From assembly GCF_002258215.1 (NCBI RefSeq), contig NZ_NEFY01000012.1, forward strand, positions 26,270 through 90,269: a stretch of 64,000 nt of DNA. The letters are read 5' to 3'. The notes beneath the pieces are model-generated. The model had not been told where the DNA came from and searched no databases. It was given only the letters and a program-made list of their open reading frames with translations. Positions within the stretch are counted from its first letter, which is position 1, and each line of letters begins with the position of its first letter. Below, piece after piece: positions 42,804-52,354 of this stretch. Position numbers and translations under genes: made by a program. The stretch is from Marinobacter vinifirmus (lineage in GTDB: Bacteria; Pseudomonadota; Gammaproteobacteria; Pseudomonadales; Oleiphilaceae).

Positions 42804-44283
42804 GGGACATCAGGTAGTCGACCAGCAGGGGTACCGGGCGGCCGGTGGCGCCTTTGGCTTTGCCGGAGTTCCAGGCGGTGCCGGCGATGTCCAGATGGGC
42901 CCAGCGGTAGTCTTTCGCGAACCGGCTCAGGAAGCAGGCCGCGGTGATGGTGCCGGCCGGGCGGCCGCCGATGTTGGCCATGTCGGCGAAGTTGCTGTCG
43001 AGCTGGCTCTGGTATTCGTCCCAGAGCGGCAGGCGCCAGGCGCGGTCGCCGGTGCGCTCGCCCGCGGCCAGCAGTTCGTTGGCCAGTTCGTCGTTGTTGG
43101 ACAGCAGGCCGGTGGCGTGGTTGCCCAGGGCGATGATGCAGGCACCTGTGAGGGTGGCCATGTCGACTACGGCAGCCGGGTCAAATTTCTTCACGTAGGT
43201 GAGGGCGTCGCACAGTACCAGGCGGCCTTCGGCGTCGGTGTTGAGGATTTCAACGGTCATGCCGCTCAGGGTGGTTACGATGTCGCCCGGTCGGGAGGCG
43301 CCGCCATCCGGCATGTTTTCGGCGGCCGCAATCACCGCGACTACGTTGATTTTGGGCTTGGTTTCAGCCAGTACTTTCATGGCGCCGAATACGCTGGCGG
43401 AACCGCCCATGTCGTACTTCATCTCGTCCATGCCTTCGCCGGGCTTGAGGCTGATGCCGCCGGTGTCGAAGGTGATGCCTTTACCCACCAGCACGTAGGG
43501 TTTGTCCTTGGCTTTGCCGCCACGGTATTCCATCACGATCAGGCGCGGGGGCTGCTTGGAGCCTTTGCCCACGGCCAGGATGGTGTTCATACCCATCTTT
43601 TCCATCTGCTTTTCATCAAGCACTTCGGTCTTGATGCAGTCGTGTTCCTTGGCCATGGCCTGTGCCTGTTCGGCCAGCCATACCGGGTGGCAGATGTTGG
43701 GCGGGGTGTTACCCAGATCCTTGGTGTAGTTCATGCCGCGGCCGGTGGACAGGCCCAGGTTGAAGGCATCTTTCAGGGCTTTGCCGGCACCGGAGGCCTG
43801 TACGGTCACTTTCTTGAGCTTGCGGGCCGCAGGCTTTTCACTTTTGAAACCGGTGAAGCTGTACAGCTGGTCTTCCAGGATGCGGCCAATCAGGTTCAGG
43901 CGCGCTTCTTCGTTGCTGACAGCATCTTCGCCCTGCAGGGCCGTGTCGGCCAGGCAGATCAGGGCGTTTTTGGACGGGCCGTCTTTCAGGGCGCCCATCA
44001 TGGCGATCAGGGCTTTGCGGAAGTTGGCCGGTGTGCGGTCTGCATCTTTGCCGGTGCCGACCACAACCAGGCGCTGCCAGGGCTGGTCGACCAGCGGGAT
44101 GGTGTTAACTGAAGCATTCTTGCCGGTCAGGTCGCCAGCTTTTTCGAGTTGCTTGATCAGCCCGCCCAGGGTTTCGTCTGCCTGTGTTGTGGTGTCAGGC
44201 CAGGTACCTTTTTCGGGGAGGCCGATGACCAGGCAATCGGTTTTGGTGGCGGCAATGGCTTTACTGCTCAGGCTGAAATTCAT
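42793..44283 (-). CDS. pepA: cytosol aminopeptidase (leucyl aminopeptidase) PepA
   Basis: Zinc/manganese M17 aminopeptidase that releases N-terminal residues from peptides; E. coli PepA also binds DNA in ColE1 cer recombination and carAB control. The 496-residue protein has the metal and catalytic motifs VGKGITFDTGGISLKPG, MGGSASVFGAM and the signature NTDAEGRLVLCDAL. It heads the pepA-holC-valS order and is divergent from lptF, with a 16-bp palindrome in the gap. Confidence 0.97.
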   Translation of the reverse strand: MNFSLSSKAIAATKTDCLVIGLPEKGTWPDTTTQADETLGGLIKQLEKAGDLTGKNASVNTIPLVDQPWQRLVVVGTGKDADRTPANFRKALIAMMGALKDGPSKNALICLADTALQGEDAVSNEEARLNLIGRILEDQLYSFTGFKSEKPAARKLKKVTVQASGAGKALKDAFNLGLSTGRGMNYTKDLGNTPPNICHPVWLAEQAQAMAKEHDCIKTEVLDEKQMEKMGMNTILAVGKGSKQPPRLIVMEYRGGKAKDKPYVLVGKGITFDTGGISLKPGEGMDEMKYDMGGSASVFGAMKVLAETKPKINVVAVIAAAENMPDGGASRPGDIVTTLSGMTVEILNTDAEGRLVLCDALTYVKKFDPAAVVDMATLTGACIIALGNHATGLLSNNDELANELLAAGERTGDRAWRLPLWDEYQSQLDSNFADMANIGGRPAGTITAACFLSRFAKDYRWAHLDIAGTAWNSGKAKGATGRPVPLLVDYLMSHAG

Positions 44284-44379
44284 GGCAACTCCCGTTGTCA
44301 GGTTATTCTGTTTAGGTCCGCGCCGGGCGGGTTTGATCGAATGTTAATAAGGATTGGGGCAAAGCCGCGAATAATCAAG

Positions 44380-44395
44380 CGATAAGGCCTTATCG
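44380..44395. promoter_or_regulatory. 16-bp perfect palindrome in the pepA / lptF divergent region
   Basis: CGATAAGGCCTTATCG is self-complementary. It lies 97 bases upstream of the pepA start and 117 bases upstream of the lptF start. Its form suits a dimeric DNA-binding protein. I cannot name the regulator. Confidence 0.4.
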
Positions 44396-44511
44396 TTACG
44401 ATGGCTTTAACGAGTTGTTCCTGTACTGTCATTCATTCCCAAGGTTACATAGAATACGCGCAGTTCCTCTTATCCTCCATCTCCTGAAAGGGCGCGGCCA
44501 GAGAGATCAGT

Positions 44512-45615
44512 TTGAGCATCATTTTCCGTTACCTCATCCGCCAGATCATGGTCAGCATGCTTGCTGTTTCCGGCATTTTGTTGCTGGTGTTCATGAGCGG
44601 CCGGTTTATCAAGTACCTGGCGAGTGCGGCTGAAGGCGAGCTGGCAGCGGGCGTGTTGTTCGCCATTATGGGCTACCGTTTCCCCGGTTTTCTGGAGCTG
44701 ATCCTGCCCTTGGGATTGTTTATCGGCATTCTGCTGGCCTACGGCCGGATGTACCTGGAAAGCGAGATGACGGTGCTGTTCGCCTGCGGCGTCAGCGAGC
44801 GGGAGCTGTTGCAGAAAACCCTGGTGGGTGCGCTGCCGGTGATGCTGGTGGTGGGCGCAATGAGCCTGTTTATCTCACCCTGGGGCATGAAGCAGGTGGA
44901 GCATATTTTTAACGAACAGCGCAAAGCCACCGAGTTTGAAATGCTCGCGCCCGGACGGTTCCAGGATCTCAGCTCCGGTACCCGGGTGACCTATACCGAA
45001 GCGCTCAGTGACGACAAGCGTGAGCTGCAGGGTGTGTTCATTGCCGAGCACGGTCGCAACGGTGAAGGCGTTACCCTGATTACAGCAGAGACCGGTTCGC
45101 AGTTGATCGACGAGAAAACCGGCAGCCGGTTCCTGATTCTGGAAGAAGGCGGCCGCTTTCAGGGTATGCCGGGGCAGCTGGATTACAACGTAACCCGGTT
45201 CGAGGCCTATGGCCTCAAGATCCAGGCCGGCGAAGCGGGTGATCGCGAGCTGGAAGAGGGCATCAGTACCCTGGATCTATGGCGATCAGACAACCTTGAA
45301 GATCGCGCCCTGTTGCACTGGCGCTTCTCCCTGCCGTTAATCGTTCCGATCGTTACCCTGCTGGCGGTTCGTCTGAGCCGGGTGAATCCCCGGCAGGGCC
45401 GGTTCTTCCATCTTTTACCTGCAATGCTCGTGTATATCACCTATCTGGGCCTTCTGATCGTGGCCCGGGACGCACTGGCAGACGGCAAGGTGCCGGAGTG
45501 GATCGGCATGCTCTGGGTGCACGCGCTGTTCCTGGCGCTAGGGTTATGGCTGCATTTCGGGCCGGCCTGGCTGCATCGCCGCCGGCTGGAGAAGGAGGGC
45601 CGTGCCAGTGCGTAA
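44512..45615 (+). CDS. lptF: LPS export system permease LptF
   Basis: Inner-membrane subunit of the LptB2FGC ABC transporter that pulls lipopolysaccharide toward the outer membrane. The 367-residue protein has the YjgP/YjgQ topology: two to three helices at the N-terminus (about residues 12-120), a periplasmic beta-jellyroll (about 125-260), and three C-terminal helices. It begins with TTG at SIIFRYLIRQIM, which aligns with the E. coli start; the next ATG would delete the first helix segment. Its end overlaps lptG by 14 bases. Confidence 0.94.
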   Translation: MSIIFRYLIRQIMVSMLAVSGILLLVFMSGRFIKYLASAAEGELAAGVLFAIMGYRFPGFLELILPLGLFIGILLAYGRMYLESEMTVLFACGVSERELLQKTLVGALPVMLVVGAMSLFISPWGMKQVEHIFNEQRKATEFEMLAPGRFQDLSSGTRVTYTEALSDDKRELQGVFIAEHGRNGEGVTLITAETGSQLIDEKTGSRFLILEEGGRFQGMPGQLDYNVTRFEAYGLKIQAGEAGDRELEEGISTLDLWRSDNLEDRALLHWRFSLPLIVPIVTLLAVRLSRVNPRQGRFFHLLPAMLVYITYLGLLIVARDALADGKVPEWIGMLWVHALFLALGLWLHFGPAWLHRRRLEKEGRASA

Positions 45616-46669
45616 GATCGACAACTATGTAATGCGCACCGTTGGCGGTGCCATGTTCCTGGTGATGGTGGTGGTGCTGTCGCTGGACGTGATCTTCGCC
45701 TTCATTGCCGAGCTGGAAGACACCCGCAACGATTACCAGACGGTGCAGGCGCTTTGGTACGTGGCGCTCACCTTGCCCCGCAGGATCTACGATTACCTGC
45801 CGCTCGGGGCTTTTATGGGGTGCCTGGTTGGGCTGGGGGCCATGGCGAGTTCGTCGGAGCTAACGGTGATTCGCGCCGTCGGGGTGTCGCTGAAGCGGAT
45901 TGTCTGGTCTGCCATGAAGCCGGCGCTGGTTATTGTGTTGCTGGGTGTGGCAATTGGTGAATACGTGGCACCCAACACCGAACGGCTGGCTCAGAGCGAC
46001 AAGGCCATTGCCCTGGGGGCCGGCAAGAATGTCGCCTCGGCCCACGGTGTCTGGCACCGGGAAGGCAATACCTTCATGCACCTGAATGCGGTGCAGCCGG
46101 ATGGCGGCCTGGTAGGGGTTTCGCTGTTCCGGTTTGATGATCAGCGCCAGCTGGAGCAGTCCAGCTTTTCCGAGCGGGCGGTGTTCCAGGGTGATCACTG
46201 GTTGCTGGAGAACGTGGCGGTGACCCGCATGGAAGGTGAGCAAACGGTGCGGGAAGCCCATGAAACCCTGCGCTGGGATACCGGCTTGTCTCCGGATGTC
46301 TTGAGTGTGCTGATTGTGAAGCCGGAAAACCTGTCGATGAGTGGCCTGTATACCTACGCCACCTATCTGGGGGAGCAAGGGCTGACTGCGGCACAGTACT
46401 GGCTGGCGTTCTGGAAGAAAGCACTGATGCCGCTGGGTACGGCGGTTATGGTGCTGGTGGCGATTTCCTTTGTGTTCGGCCCCCTGCGTTCTGTAACCAT
46501 GGGCTTCCGGGTGTTTACCGGCTTGCTGGTGGGTTTGTTGTTCAAATACATGCAGGATCTGCTCGGGCCCATGAGCATGGTGTACGGCTTTAACCCCATG
46601 ATTGCTGTACTGGCGCCGATTGCCATCAATGCCGTGGTGGGTGCGGTGCTGATGAGAAGGGCCGGCTGA
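45602..46669 (+). CDS. lptG: LPS export system permease LptG
   Basis: Partner of LptF in the LPS-export ABC transporter. The 355-residue protein has the same layout: N-terminal helices with RRIYDYLPLGAFMGCLVGLG and SSSELTVIRAVGVS, a periplasmic domain (about residues 125-265) and C-terminal helices ending in AVVGAVLMRRAG. Two GTG codons two residues apart both follow GGAGAAGGAGGG; the first is given. It overlaps lptF, as usual. Confidence 0.94.
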   Translation: MPVRKIDNYVMRTVGGAMFLVMVVVLSLDVIFAFIAELEDTRNDYQTVQALWYVALTLPRRIYDYLPLGAFMGCLVGLGAMASSSELTVIRAVGVSLKRIVWSAMKPALVIVLLGVAIGEYVAPNTERLAQSDKAIALGAGKNVASAHGVWHREGNTFMHLNAVQPDGGLVGVSLFRFDDQRQLEQSSFSERAVFQGDHWLLENVAVTRMEGEQTVREAHETLRWDTGLSPDVLSVLIVKPENLSMSGLYTYATYLGEQGLTAAQYWLAFWKKALMPLGTAVMVLVAISFVFGPLRSVTMGFRVFTGLLVGLLFKYMQDLLGPMSMVYGFNPMIAVLAPIAINAVVGAVLMRRAG

Positions 46670-46677
46670 ACCGGCCC
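46659..46677. terminator. hairpin at the lptG / RDD convergent junction
   Basis: GGGCCGG, loop CTGAA (containing the lptG stop), CCGGCCC: a perfect 7-bp stem. No T-run is present on either side, so its role as a terminator is uncertain. Confidence 0.35.
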
Positions 46678-46684
46678 GGAAGGC

Positions 46685-47221
46685 TTACTTTTTCGCGGCT
46701 TTTTCTACCTGAACCACAACGCTGTTGGAGGCCCGGTCGGTCAGTGACAGTCCGTTGATCGGGTAGAACAGAGCAATAATGGCGGGAACGCTGATCAGCA
46801 GGGTAACGGTACCGATGTAATGGCTTGCCAGCATGGTGAGGAAAACCACCGCCGAAGCTGTGCCGTAACGAAACAGGGCCTGGGTCCAGCTGACTGAAGT
46901 ACCGTCCAGGTTTTCGATCCGAACCCGCCATACCTGCATACCCAGGGTCTGGCCAATGCGGGTCCAGAAGTAGGCAAAGAACAGATACAGCACCAGGAAG
47001 AGCACGAAGGTGAGCCCCGGATCGCCCGAGAGCTGGCCGGCCTCAGCCATTTGTTCGTACTTGTCCCAGCCCGTAATCCACCCGGCAATCATGGTATAAA
47101 TCCAGGTGGCGACCAGCAGGACCGCAATACTGATCAGGCCATCGTAAATAATCGCCAGAGCCCGCTTGAGGGCGGTTGCCGGTGGCAGCAGTTGCTCGGC
47201 GTCATGAAAGCGTCGGGGCAT
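46685..47221 (-). CDS. RDD family membrane protein
   Basis: A 178-residue inner-membrane protein with three to four hydrophobic helices. The N-terminal helix LKRALAIIYDGLISIAVLLV carries the arginine and aspartate typical of RDD proteins (here R...YD). GQTLGMQVWRVRIENLDG is a hallmark segment. Some RDD proteins have been linked to ion exchange; no function can be assigned here. It is divergent from alaS and convergent with lptG. Confidence 0.85.
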   Translation of the reverse strand: MPRRFHDAEQLLPPATALKRALAIIYDGLISIAVLLVATWIYTMIAGWITGWDKYEQMAEAGQLSGDPGLTFVLFLVLYLFFAYFWTRIGQTLGMQVWRVRIENLDGTSVSWTQALFRYGTASAVVFLTMLASHYIGTVTLLISVPAIIALFYPINGLSLTDRASNSVVVQVEKAAKK

Positions 47222-47259
47222 GGGGTCTCCTGTGAGGTTTCACGTTTTTCCTGTTCTCG

Positions 47260-47290
47260 GCGTGTGCTAGAGTAGCGGATTTGCACACGC
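47260..47290. promoter_or_regulatory. inverted repeat upstream of alaS, candidate operator
   Basis: GCGTGTGC (47260-47267) and GCACACGC (47283-47290) form a perfect 8-bp inverted repeat with 15 bases between, 36 bases before the alaS start. A TAGAGT resembling a -10 box sits at the inner edge of the left arm. In E. coli, alanyl-tRNA synthetase represses its own gene by binding a palindrome around the transcription start; the same design is suggested here, without proof. Confidence 0.45.
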
Positions 47291-47326
47291 ATGTAAGTAT
47301 TGCTATTTCAAAGGTATCAAAGGTCT

Positions 47327-49957
47327 ATGAAAACCGCAGAGTTGCGACAGGCGTTTCTGGAATATTTCAAACAGCAAGGTCACACCATTGTGCCGAGCAG
47401 TTCCCTGGTACCGGCAGACGACCCGACACTGTTGTTCACCAACGCTGGCATGAACCAGTTCAAGGATACCTTCCTTGGCCGTGAAGAGCGCGACTATAAC
47501 CGGGCAACATCCTCCCAGAAGTGTGTGCGCGCCGGCGGCAAGCATAACGACCTGGAGAACGTGGGGTATACCGCCCGCCACCATACCTTCTTCGAAATGC
47601 TGGGCAACTTCAGCTTCGGCGATTACTTCAAGCGCGAGGCCATTAACTTTGCCTGGACCTTCCTGACCGGTGAGAAGCACCTGAACCTGCCCCAGGAGAA
47701 GCTGTGGGTAACGGTTTACGCCGAAGACGACGAAGCCTTTGATATCTGGAACAAAGAAGTTGGCGTTCCAACAGACCGCATTGTCCGCATTGGCGACAAC
47801 AAGGGTGCGCGCTACGCCTCCGACAACTTCTGGCAGATGGGTGACACCGGCCCCTGCGGCCCCTGCACCGAAATCTTCTACGACCACGGCCCGGACGTGG
47901 CTGGCGGCCCTCCTGGTAGCCCGGAGGAAGACGGCGACCGCTACATCGAGATCTGGAACGTGGTGTTCATGCAATACAACCGCACCGCCGATGGCGAGAT
48001 GCTGAACCTGCCCAAGCCTTCTGTGGATACCGGTATGGGCCTGGAGCGAATTGCAGCGGTGTTGCAGGGCGTTCACAGCAACTATGAAATCGACCTGTTC
48101 CAGGATTTGCTGAAAGCTGCTTCTGAAATTCTGGGTGGTGCAGCCACTACCGAGGCCTCACTGCGCGTCGTGGCTGACCACATCCGCTCCTGTGCCTTCC
48201 TGATTGCCGATGGCGTGATGCCGTCCAACGAAGGCCGTGGCTTTGTGCTGCGCCGGATCATCCGCCGTGCAGCCCGTCACGGTAACAAGCTGGGTGCGAA
48301 CGAACCGTTCTTCTACAAGCTTACCGGTGCCCTGGTTGAACTGATGGGCGATGCCTATCCGCAGCTGGTCAGCAGCCGCAAGCAGATCGAAAAAGTACTG
48401 CTGCAGGAAGAAGAGCAGTTCGCCAAGACCCTGGACAAAGGCCTGCGCCTGCTGGAACAGGATATTGCCGAGCTGAAGGGCACTGAAATTCCCGGCGAAA
48501 CCGTGTTTACCCTGTACGACACCTACGGCTTTCCGGTAGACCTGACCAACGATATCGCCCGCGAGCGTGGACTGACCCTCGACTACGAAGGCTACGAAAA
48601 GGCCATGGAAGCCCAGCGTGACCGTGCCCGGGCGGCCAGCAAGTTCGGCATTGATTACAACGCCGCAGGCATCACAATCGAAGGGAAAACCGAGTTTACC
48701 GGTTACGACCACATCGACGGCCACGAGCGAATCCGCATCGTTCTGGTGAATGGCGAAGAGAAAACCGCCGAAGCCGGTGACGAATGTGTTGTGGTGCTGG
48801 AGCGTACCCCGTTCTACGCAGAATCCGGCGGCCAGGTGGGTGACACCGGCCTGCTGACCTGGAGCGGTGGCCGGTTCAAGGTAACCGACACCCGTAAAGA
48901 GGGCGATAACCACCTGCATGTGGGTACGCTGGTAGAGGGTGAGCTGTTCCCGGGTCTGGAAGTAGACGCCCGTATCGATCACGCCCGCCGCGAGCGCACC
49001 AAGCGTAACCACTCCGCCACGCACCTGCTGCACGCAGCACTGCGTAAGGTTCTCGGTGAACATGTAACCCAGAAGGGCTCGTTGGTAGATCCCGACAAAT
49101 TGCGTTTCGACTTCTCCCACTTCGAGGCAGTCACGGCGGAACAGCTCAAAGAGATTGAGCGTCAGGTTAACGAGCAGATTCTGGAAAATACCCCGGTTGA
49201 AATCGACGTTACCGATATGGAAACCGCCAAGGCCAAGGGCGCGATGGCGCTGTTCGGCGAGAAGTACGGCGACGTGGTTCGGGTTCTGAGCATGGGTACC
49301 GATCGCTATTCTGTTGAGCTATGTGGCGGTACCCACGTATCCCGCACCGGCGACATCGGTTTGTTCCGTATTACCTCCGAGAGCGGTATTTCCTCTGGCG
49401 TTCGCCGTATTGAAGCGGTGACTGGCTTCGGCGCCCTGGAATGGCTGGACGCCACCGAGCGCACCCTGCGTGAAATCGCCCGCCTGGTTAAGGGCACCCG
49501 CGAGACTGTCGTGGAGAAAGTTCAGCAGGTTCTCGACCGCAACCGTCAGCTGGAAAAAGACATGGATGGCCTGAAGGCCAAGCTGGCCAGCTCCGCCGGT
49601 AGCGACCTTGCTGGTAACGCGGTTGAGGTTGCCGGATTGAAGGTTGTGGCAGCAGAGCTGGAAGGTGCAGACCGCAAGGCCCTGATGGAAACCGCTGACC
49701 AGTTGAAGAACAAGCTGGGCGAGGGTGTGGTGGTGCTGGCCACTGTGGAGGATGGCAAGGTGACGCTGGTTGCCGGCGTAACCAAGTCAGCCACTGGCCG
49801 CATCAAGGCTGGCGACCTGATGAAGCATCTGTGTGCCCAGGTAGATGGTAAAGGCGGTGGTCGCCCGGATATGGCTCAGGGCGGTGGTAACGATCCGTCC
49901 AGGCTGGCAGATGCCCTGGCCGGAGTTCCGGGCTGGGTCGAGCAAAATATCGGATAA
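47327..49957 (+). CDS. alaS: alanyl-tRNA synthetase
   Basis: Charges tRNA(Ala). The 876-residue class II enzyme contains the aminoacylation domain ([39 protein letters not shown]), the editing-domain zinc motif [12 protein letters not shown] near residue 565, the [13 protein letters not shown] motif near residue 666, and a C-terminal DHHA1-type domain. The start at [10 protein letters not shown] is the family start; a longer frame adds 9 residues. It leads the alaS-lysC-csrA order. Confidence 0.97.
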   Translation: MKTAELRQAFLEYFKQQGHTIVPSSSLVPADDPTLLFTNAGMNQFKDTFLGREERDYNRATSSQKCVRAGGKHNDLENVGYTARHHTFFEMLGNFSFGDYFKREAINFAWTFLTGEKHLNLPQEKLWVTVYAEDDEAFDIWNKEVGVPTDRIVRIGDNKGARYASDNFWQMGDTGPCGPCTEIFYDHGPDVAGGPPGSPEEDGDRYIEIWNVVFMQYNRTADGEMLNLPKPSVDTGMGLERIAAVLQGVHSNYEIDLFQDLLKAASEILGGAATTEASLRVVADHIRSCAFLIADGVMPSNEGRGFVLRRIIRRAARHGNKLGANEPFFYKLTGALVELMGDAYPQLVSSRKQIEKVLLQEEEQFAKTLDKGLRLLEQDIAELKGTEIPGETVFTLYDTYGFPVDLTNDIARERGLTLDYEGYEKAMEAQRDRARAASKFGIDYNAAGITIEGKTEFTGYDHIDGHERIRIVLVNGEEKTAEAGDECVVVLERTPFYAESGGQVGDTGLLTWSGGRFKVTDTRKEGDNHLHVGTLVEGELFPGLEVDARIDHARRERTKRNHSATHLLHAALRKVLGEHVTQKGSLVDPDKLRFDFSHFEAVTAEQLKEIERQVNEQILENTPVEIDVTDMETAKAKGAMALFGEKYGDVVRVLSMGTDRYSVELCGGTHVSRTGDIGLFRITSESGISSGVRRIEAVTGFGALEWLDATERTLREIARLVKGTRETVVEKVQQVLDRNRQLEKDMDGLKAKLASSAGSDLAGNAVEVAGLKVVAAELEGADRKALMETADQLKNKLGEGVVVLATVEDGKVTLVAGVTKSATGRIKAGDLMKHLCAQVDGKGGGRPDMAQGGGNDPSRLADALAGVPGWVEQNIG

Positions 49958-49972
49958 GCAACTGTTTTCGGA

Positions 49973-50007
49973 AGCGGGCGGAGGTTTATAATTCCACCCG
50001 CTTTATT
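49973..50007 (+). terminator. imperfect hairpin between alaS and lysC
   Basis: AAGCGGG pairs with CCCGCTT, then one mismatch and GGA/TCC, with a loop around TTTATAA. The downstream TTATTT is T-rich but interrupted. It may be a leaky terminator, or the TATAA may belong to a lysC promoter. Confidence 0.45.
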
Positions 50008-50060
50008 TGACTGGCGGAGCCTGGCTCCGCTGTAAGGCCCGTTTCGGAGTTTGGGAAAGC

Positions 50061-51302
50061 ATGGCTCTGTTGGTTCAGAAATTTGGTGGTACATCCGTCG
50101 GCACAACCGAACGGATTGAAGCGGTCGCTGACAAGGTGTGTCAGTTCCGCAAAGATGGTCACGACATTGTGGTGGTGGTCTCCGCTATGAGCGGCGAGAC
50201 CAATCGCCTGATTGCCCTGGCCAACGACATTATGGAAGAGCCCACGCCCCGCGAAATGGACGTGCTGGTTTCCACCGGTGAGCAGGTCACTATCGCCCTG
50301 TTGTCTATGGCGCTGCAGAAGCGCGGCTGTGATGCCCGGTCTTACACCGGCTCCCAGGTGCGGATACTGACGGACAGCAGCCATACCAAGGCACGCATTA
50401 AAGATATCGACGAGCAGAACATGCGCGCGGATCTGGATGCAGGCCGGGTTGTTGTGGTTGCCGGTTTCCAGGGTGTTGATGAGCACGGCAATATCACCAC
50501 GCTGGGCCGCGGTGGTTCCGATACCACAGCCGTTGCATTGGCGGCGGCGCTGAAGGCGGACGAGTGCCAGATTTACACCGATGTTGACGGCGTTTATACG
50601 ACCGACCCACGGGTAGTAGACAGCGCGCGCCGGCTTGAGCGAATTACGTTCGAAGAGATGCTTGAGATGGCCAGCCTGGGCTCGAAAGTGCTCCAGATAC
50701 GGGCCGTCGAATTTGCAGGTAAATACAATGTTCCATTAAGGGTGCTGTCCAGCTTCGCAGAAGGCGAGGGTACCCTGATTACTTTTGAGGATGAGAACGC
50801 CATGGAACAACCGGTTGTTTCCGGCATTGCCTTTAACCGTGATGAAGCCAAACTGACTATCTCCGGAGTGCCTGACACCCCGGGCAGCGCCCTGCGGATT
50901 CTCAAGCCGGTGAGCGATGCCAACATCGAGGTGGACATGATTGTCCAGAACGTGGGTGAGGATAACAAAACCGCATTCACCTTCACGGTTCACCGTAATG
51001 ATTTCAAACGTGCCCAGGACGTTCTGCGCGGCATCAGCACTGAAATCGGGGCCGGTGAAGTGGGCGGCGACACCAAGATTGCGAAGGTGAGCATTGTGGG
51101 TGTTGGCATGCGTTCCCATGCCGGCGTTGCAACTAAAATGTTCGAAGCGCTGTCTAACGAAGGCATCAATATTCAGATGATCTCCACATCGGAAATCAAG
51201 ATTTCCGTGGTGATCGACGAGAAATATCTCGAACTGGCCGTTCGCGCACTGCACAGTGCCTTCGAGCTGGACAAGTCCGGGGTAGTAGAAGAAGGAATGT
51301 GA
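50061..51302 (+). CDS. lysC: aspartate kinase
   Basis: Phosphorylates aspartate, the first step toward lysine, threonine, methionine and diaminopimelate. The 413-residue protein has the KFGGTSVG start, the [17 protein letters not shown] kinase motif and two C-terminal ACT domains (about residues 265-410) for feedback inhibition. Its length matches the single, monofunctional Pseudomonas-type kinase. The start at [10 protein letters not shown] is the conserved one. It is followed by csrA after 170 bases. Confidence 0.96.
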   Translation: MALLVQKFGGTSVGTTERIEAVADKVCQFRKDGHDIVVVVSAMSGETNRLIALANDIMEEPTPREMDVLVSTGEQVTIALLSMALQKRGCDARSYTGSQVRILTDSSHTKARIKDIDEQNMRADLDAGRVVVVAGFQGVDEHGNITTLGRGGSDTTAVALAAALKADECQIYTDVDGVYTTDPRVVDSARRLERITFEEMLEMASLGSKVLQIRAVEFAGKYNVPLRVLSSFAEGEGTLITFEDENAMEQPVVSGIAFNRDEAKLTISGVPDTPGSALRILKPVSDANIEVDMIVQNVGEDNKTAFTFTVHRNDFKRAQDVLRGISTEIGAGEVGGDTKIAKVSIVGVGMRSHAGVATKMFEALSNEGINIQMISTSEIKISVVIDEKYLELAVRALHSAFELDKSGVVEEGM

Positions 51303-51472
51303 GGGCAGGGTGCCCTTTGCTTCCTCCTGAAGGTCATTGAGGAAATCTATAGAGGTTGGAGATTGTATAAGTATTATTCCGCCTTTAGACTTCGCGGTGA
51401 TCTCATTATAAAAGCAACAAGTACATAGAAATGTAGTCGGAACAGGTAGCTTTGGAATAGGGAGAAAGGGAT

Positions 51473-51670
51473 ATGTTGATTTTGACTCGCCGCGTTGGCG
51501 AAACTCTGATGATCGGTGACGAAATTACCGTTACCGTTCTCGGAGTGAAGGGGAACCAGGTTCGCATCGGTGTTAACGCACCTAAAGATGTTGCCGTTCA
51601 CCGTGAAGAAATCTATCAGCGAATTCAGTCCGAAAAAGGCTCTGACGAGCCGGAACCGGGTAATCGTTGA
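51473..51670 (+). CDS. csrA: carbon storage regulator CsrA (RsmA family)
   Basis: Dimeric RNA-binding protein that recognises ANGGA motifs, often in hairpin loops, and represses or stabilises target mRNAs. The 65 residues follow the family closely: [34 protein letters not shown], and HREEIY with the RNA-contacting arginine 44. Several GGA motifs occur just upstream (GGAACA, GGAATA and the GGGAGA ribosome-binding site), compatible with autoregulation. It ends at a strong terminator. The repeat elements in this window carry loops that match its recognition pattern. Confidence 0.97.
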   Translation: MLILTRRVGETLMIGDEITVTVLGVKGNQVRIGVNAPKDVAVHREEIYQRIQSEKGSDEPEPGNR

Positions 51671-51678
51671 TCAGAAAG

Positions 51679-51712
51679 AAAGCCGCTCAAGGGAAACCTG
51701 AGCGGCTTTTTT
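51679..51712 (+). terminator. rho-independent terminator after csrA
   Basis: AAAGCCGCTCA, loop AGGGAAACC, TGAGCGGCTTTTTT: a long stem with a T-run. Confidence 0.9.
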
Positions 51713-51796
51713 AATAATAGGGAAAATCGGTTAGAAAAATATCGTGTCAACCCTATGAAAACAGAAAAATTATGGTAGTATACGCCCCGTTCTCAA

Positions 51797-51888
<92 letters not shown>

Positions 51889-51945
51889 TCCCAGCGGAAA
51901 GGCGAGAACCGGTTGAAGTAGCATTCAACCACTGCGAAAGATTGT

Positions 51946-52022
51946 GCGGCTGTAGCTCAGCTGGATAGAGTACCTGGCTACGAACCAGGCGGTCGGAGGT
52001 TCGAATCCTCCCAGCCGCGCCA
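51946..52022 (+). tRNA. tRNA-Arg(ACG), copy 1
   Basis: A 77-base gene with acceptor GCGGCTG/CAGCCGC, encoded CCA and anticodon loop CTACGAA giving ACG (read as ICG after deamination), for CGU/CGC/CGA codons. It is identical in all 77 bases to copy 2, from which it is separated by 21 bases. Confidence 0.97.
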
Positions 52023-52043
52023 ATTTTCGCCAATCAGTTTCAA

Positions 52044-52120
52044 GCGGCTGTAGCTCAGCTGGATAGAGTACCTGGCTACGAACCAGGCGGTCGGAGGTTC
52101 GAATCCTCCCAGCCGCGCCA
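52044..52120 (+). tRNA. tRNA-Arg(ACG), copy 2
   Basis: Identical to copy 1. Its 3' end plus the following TATTAAA is repeated directly at 52292-52317, and 18 bases of its T-arm and acceptor region recur inverted at 52182-52199. This suggests that the 3' end has served as an insertion or duplication site. Confidence 0.97.
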
Positions 52121-52317
52121 TATTAAAGTCAAAGCGCCTCAGTTTGTGTACCCCACAGGCTGAGGCGTTTTGCGTTGTATAGCTGGGAGGATTTGAACCG
52201 ATAGAGGTTCGACCGAAACCCGCGAAGTGGGTTGAGGAACGCCGGAGCAGCGCGACGGCGGCCCCGAAGGGGAAGGGCCGAAGGCCCGCCTAATCCTCCC
52301 AGCCGCGCCATATTAAA
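52102..52317. repeat. tRNA-Arg-derived direct and inverted repeats enclosing a hairpin cluster
   Basis: A 26-base sequence (tRNA 3' end plus TATTAAA) at 52102-52127 recurs exactly at 52292-52317, a 190-base offset. An inverted copy of the tRNA 3' region at 52182-52199 matches 17 of 18 bases. GCTGGGAGGATT (52182-52193) can pair perfectly with AATCCTCCCAGC (52292-52303). Inside are several short stems: GAACC/GGTTC, AACCC/GGGTT, CGCC/GGCG, CCCC/GGGG and GGGCC/GGCCC. No coding sequence is present. Confidence 0.8.
52131..52171 (+). terminator. rho-independent terminator after tRNA-Arg copy 2
   Basis: AAGCGCCTCAG and CTGAGGCGTTTT form a strong stem around a 17-base loop. It lies inside the 190-base repeated unit. 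Confidence 0.82.
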
Positions 52318-52318
52318 C

Positions 52319-52347
52319 AAAAAGCCCCGCCAAGTGCGGGGCTTTTT
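52319..52347. terminator. bidirectional terminator between the tRNA region and yaiL
   Basis: AAAAAGCCCCGC, loop CAAGT, GCGGGGCTTTTT: a perfect stem with A and T runs on both sides. It was probably the original terminator of the tRNA cluster and also serves the convergent yaiL gene. Confidence 0.9.
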
Positions 52348-52354
52348 GTTTCTG

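Noticed and set aside
52102..52317. The tRNA-Arg direct repeats as attL/attR of a prophage or island
   Set aside because: Only 190 bases lie between them, with no integrase or cargo. At most it is a remnant or a mini-element.
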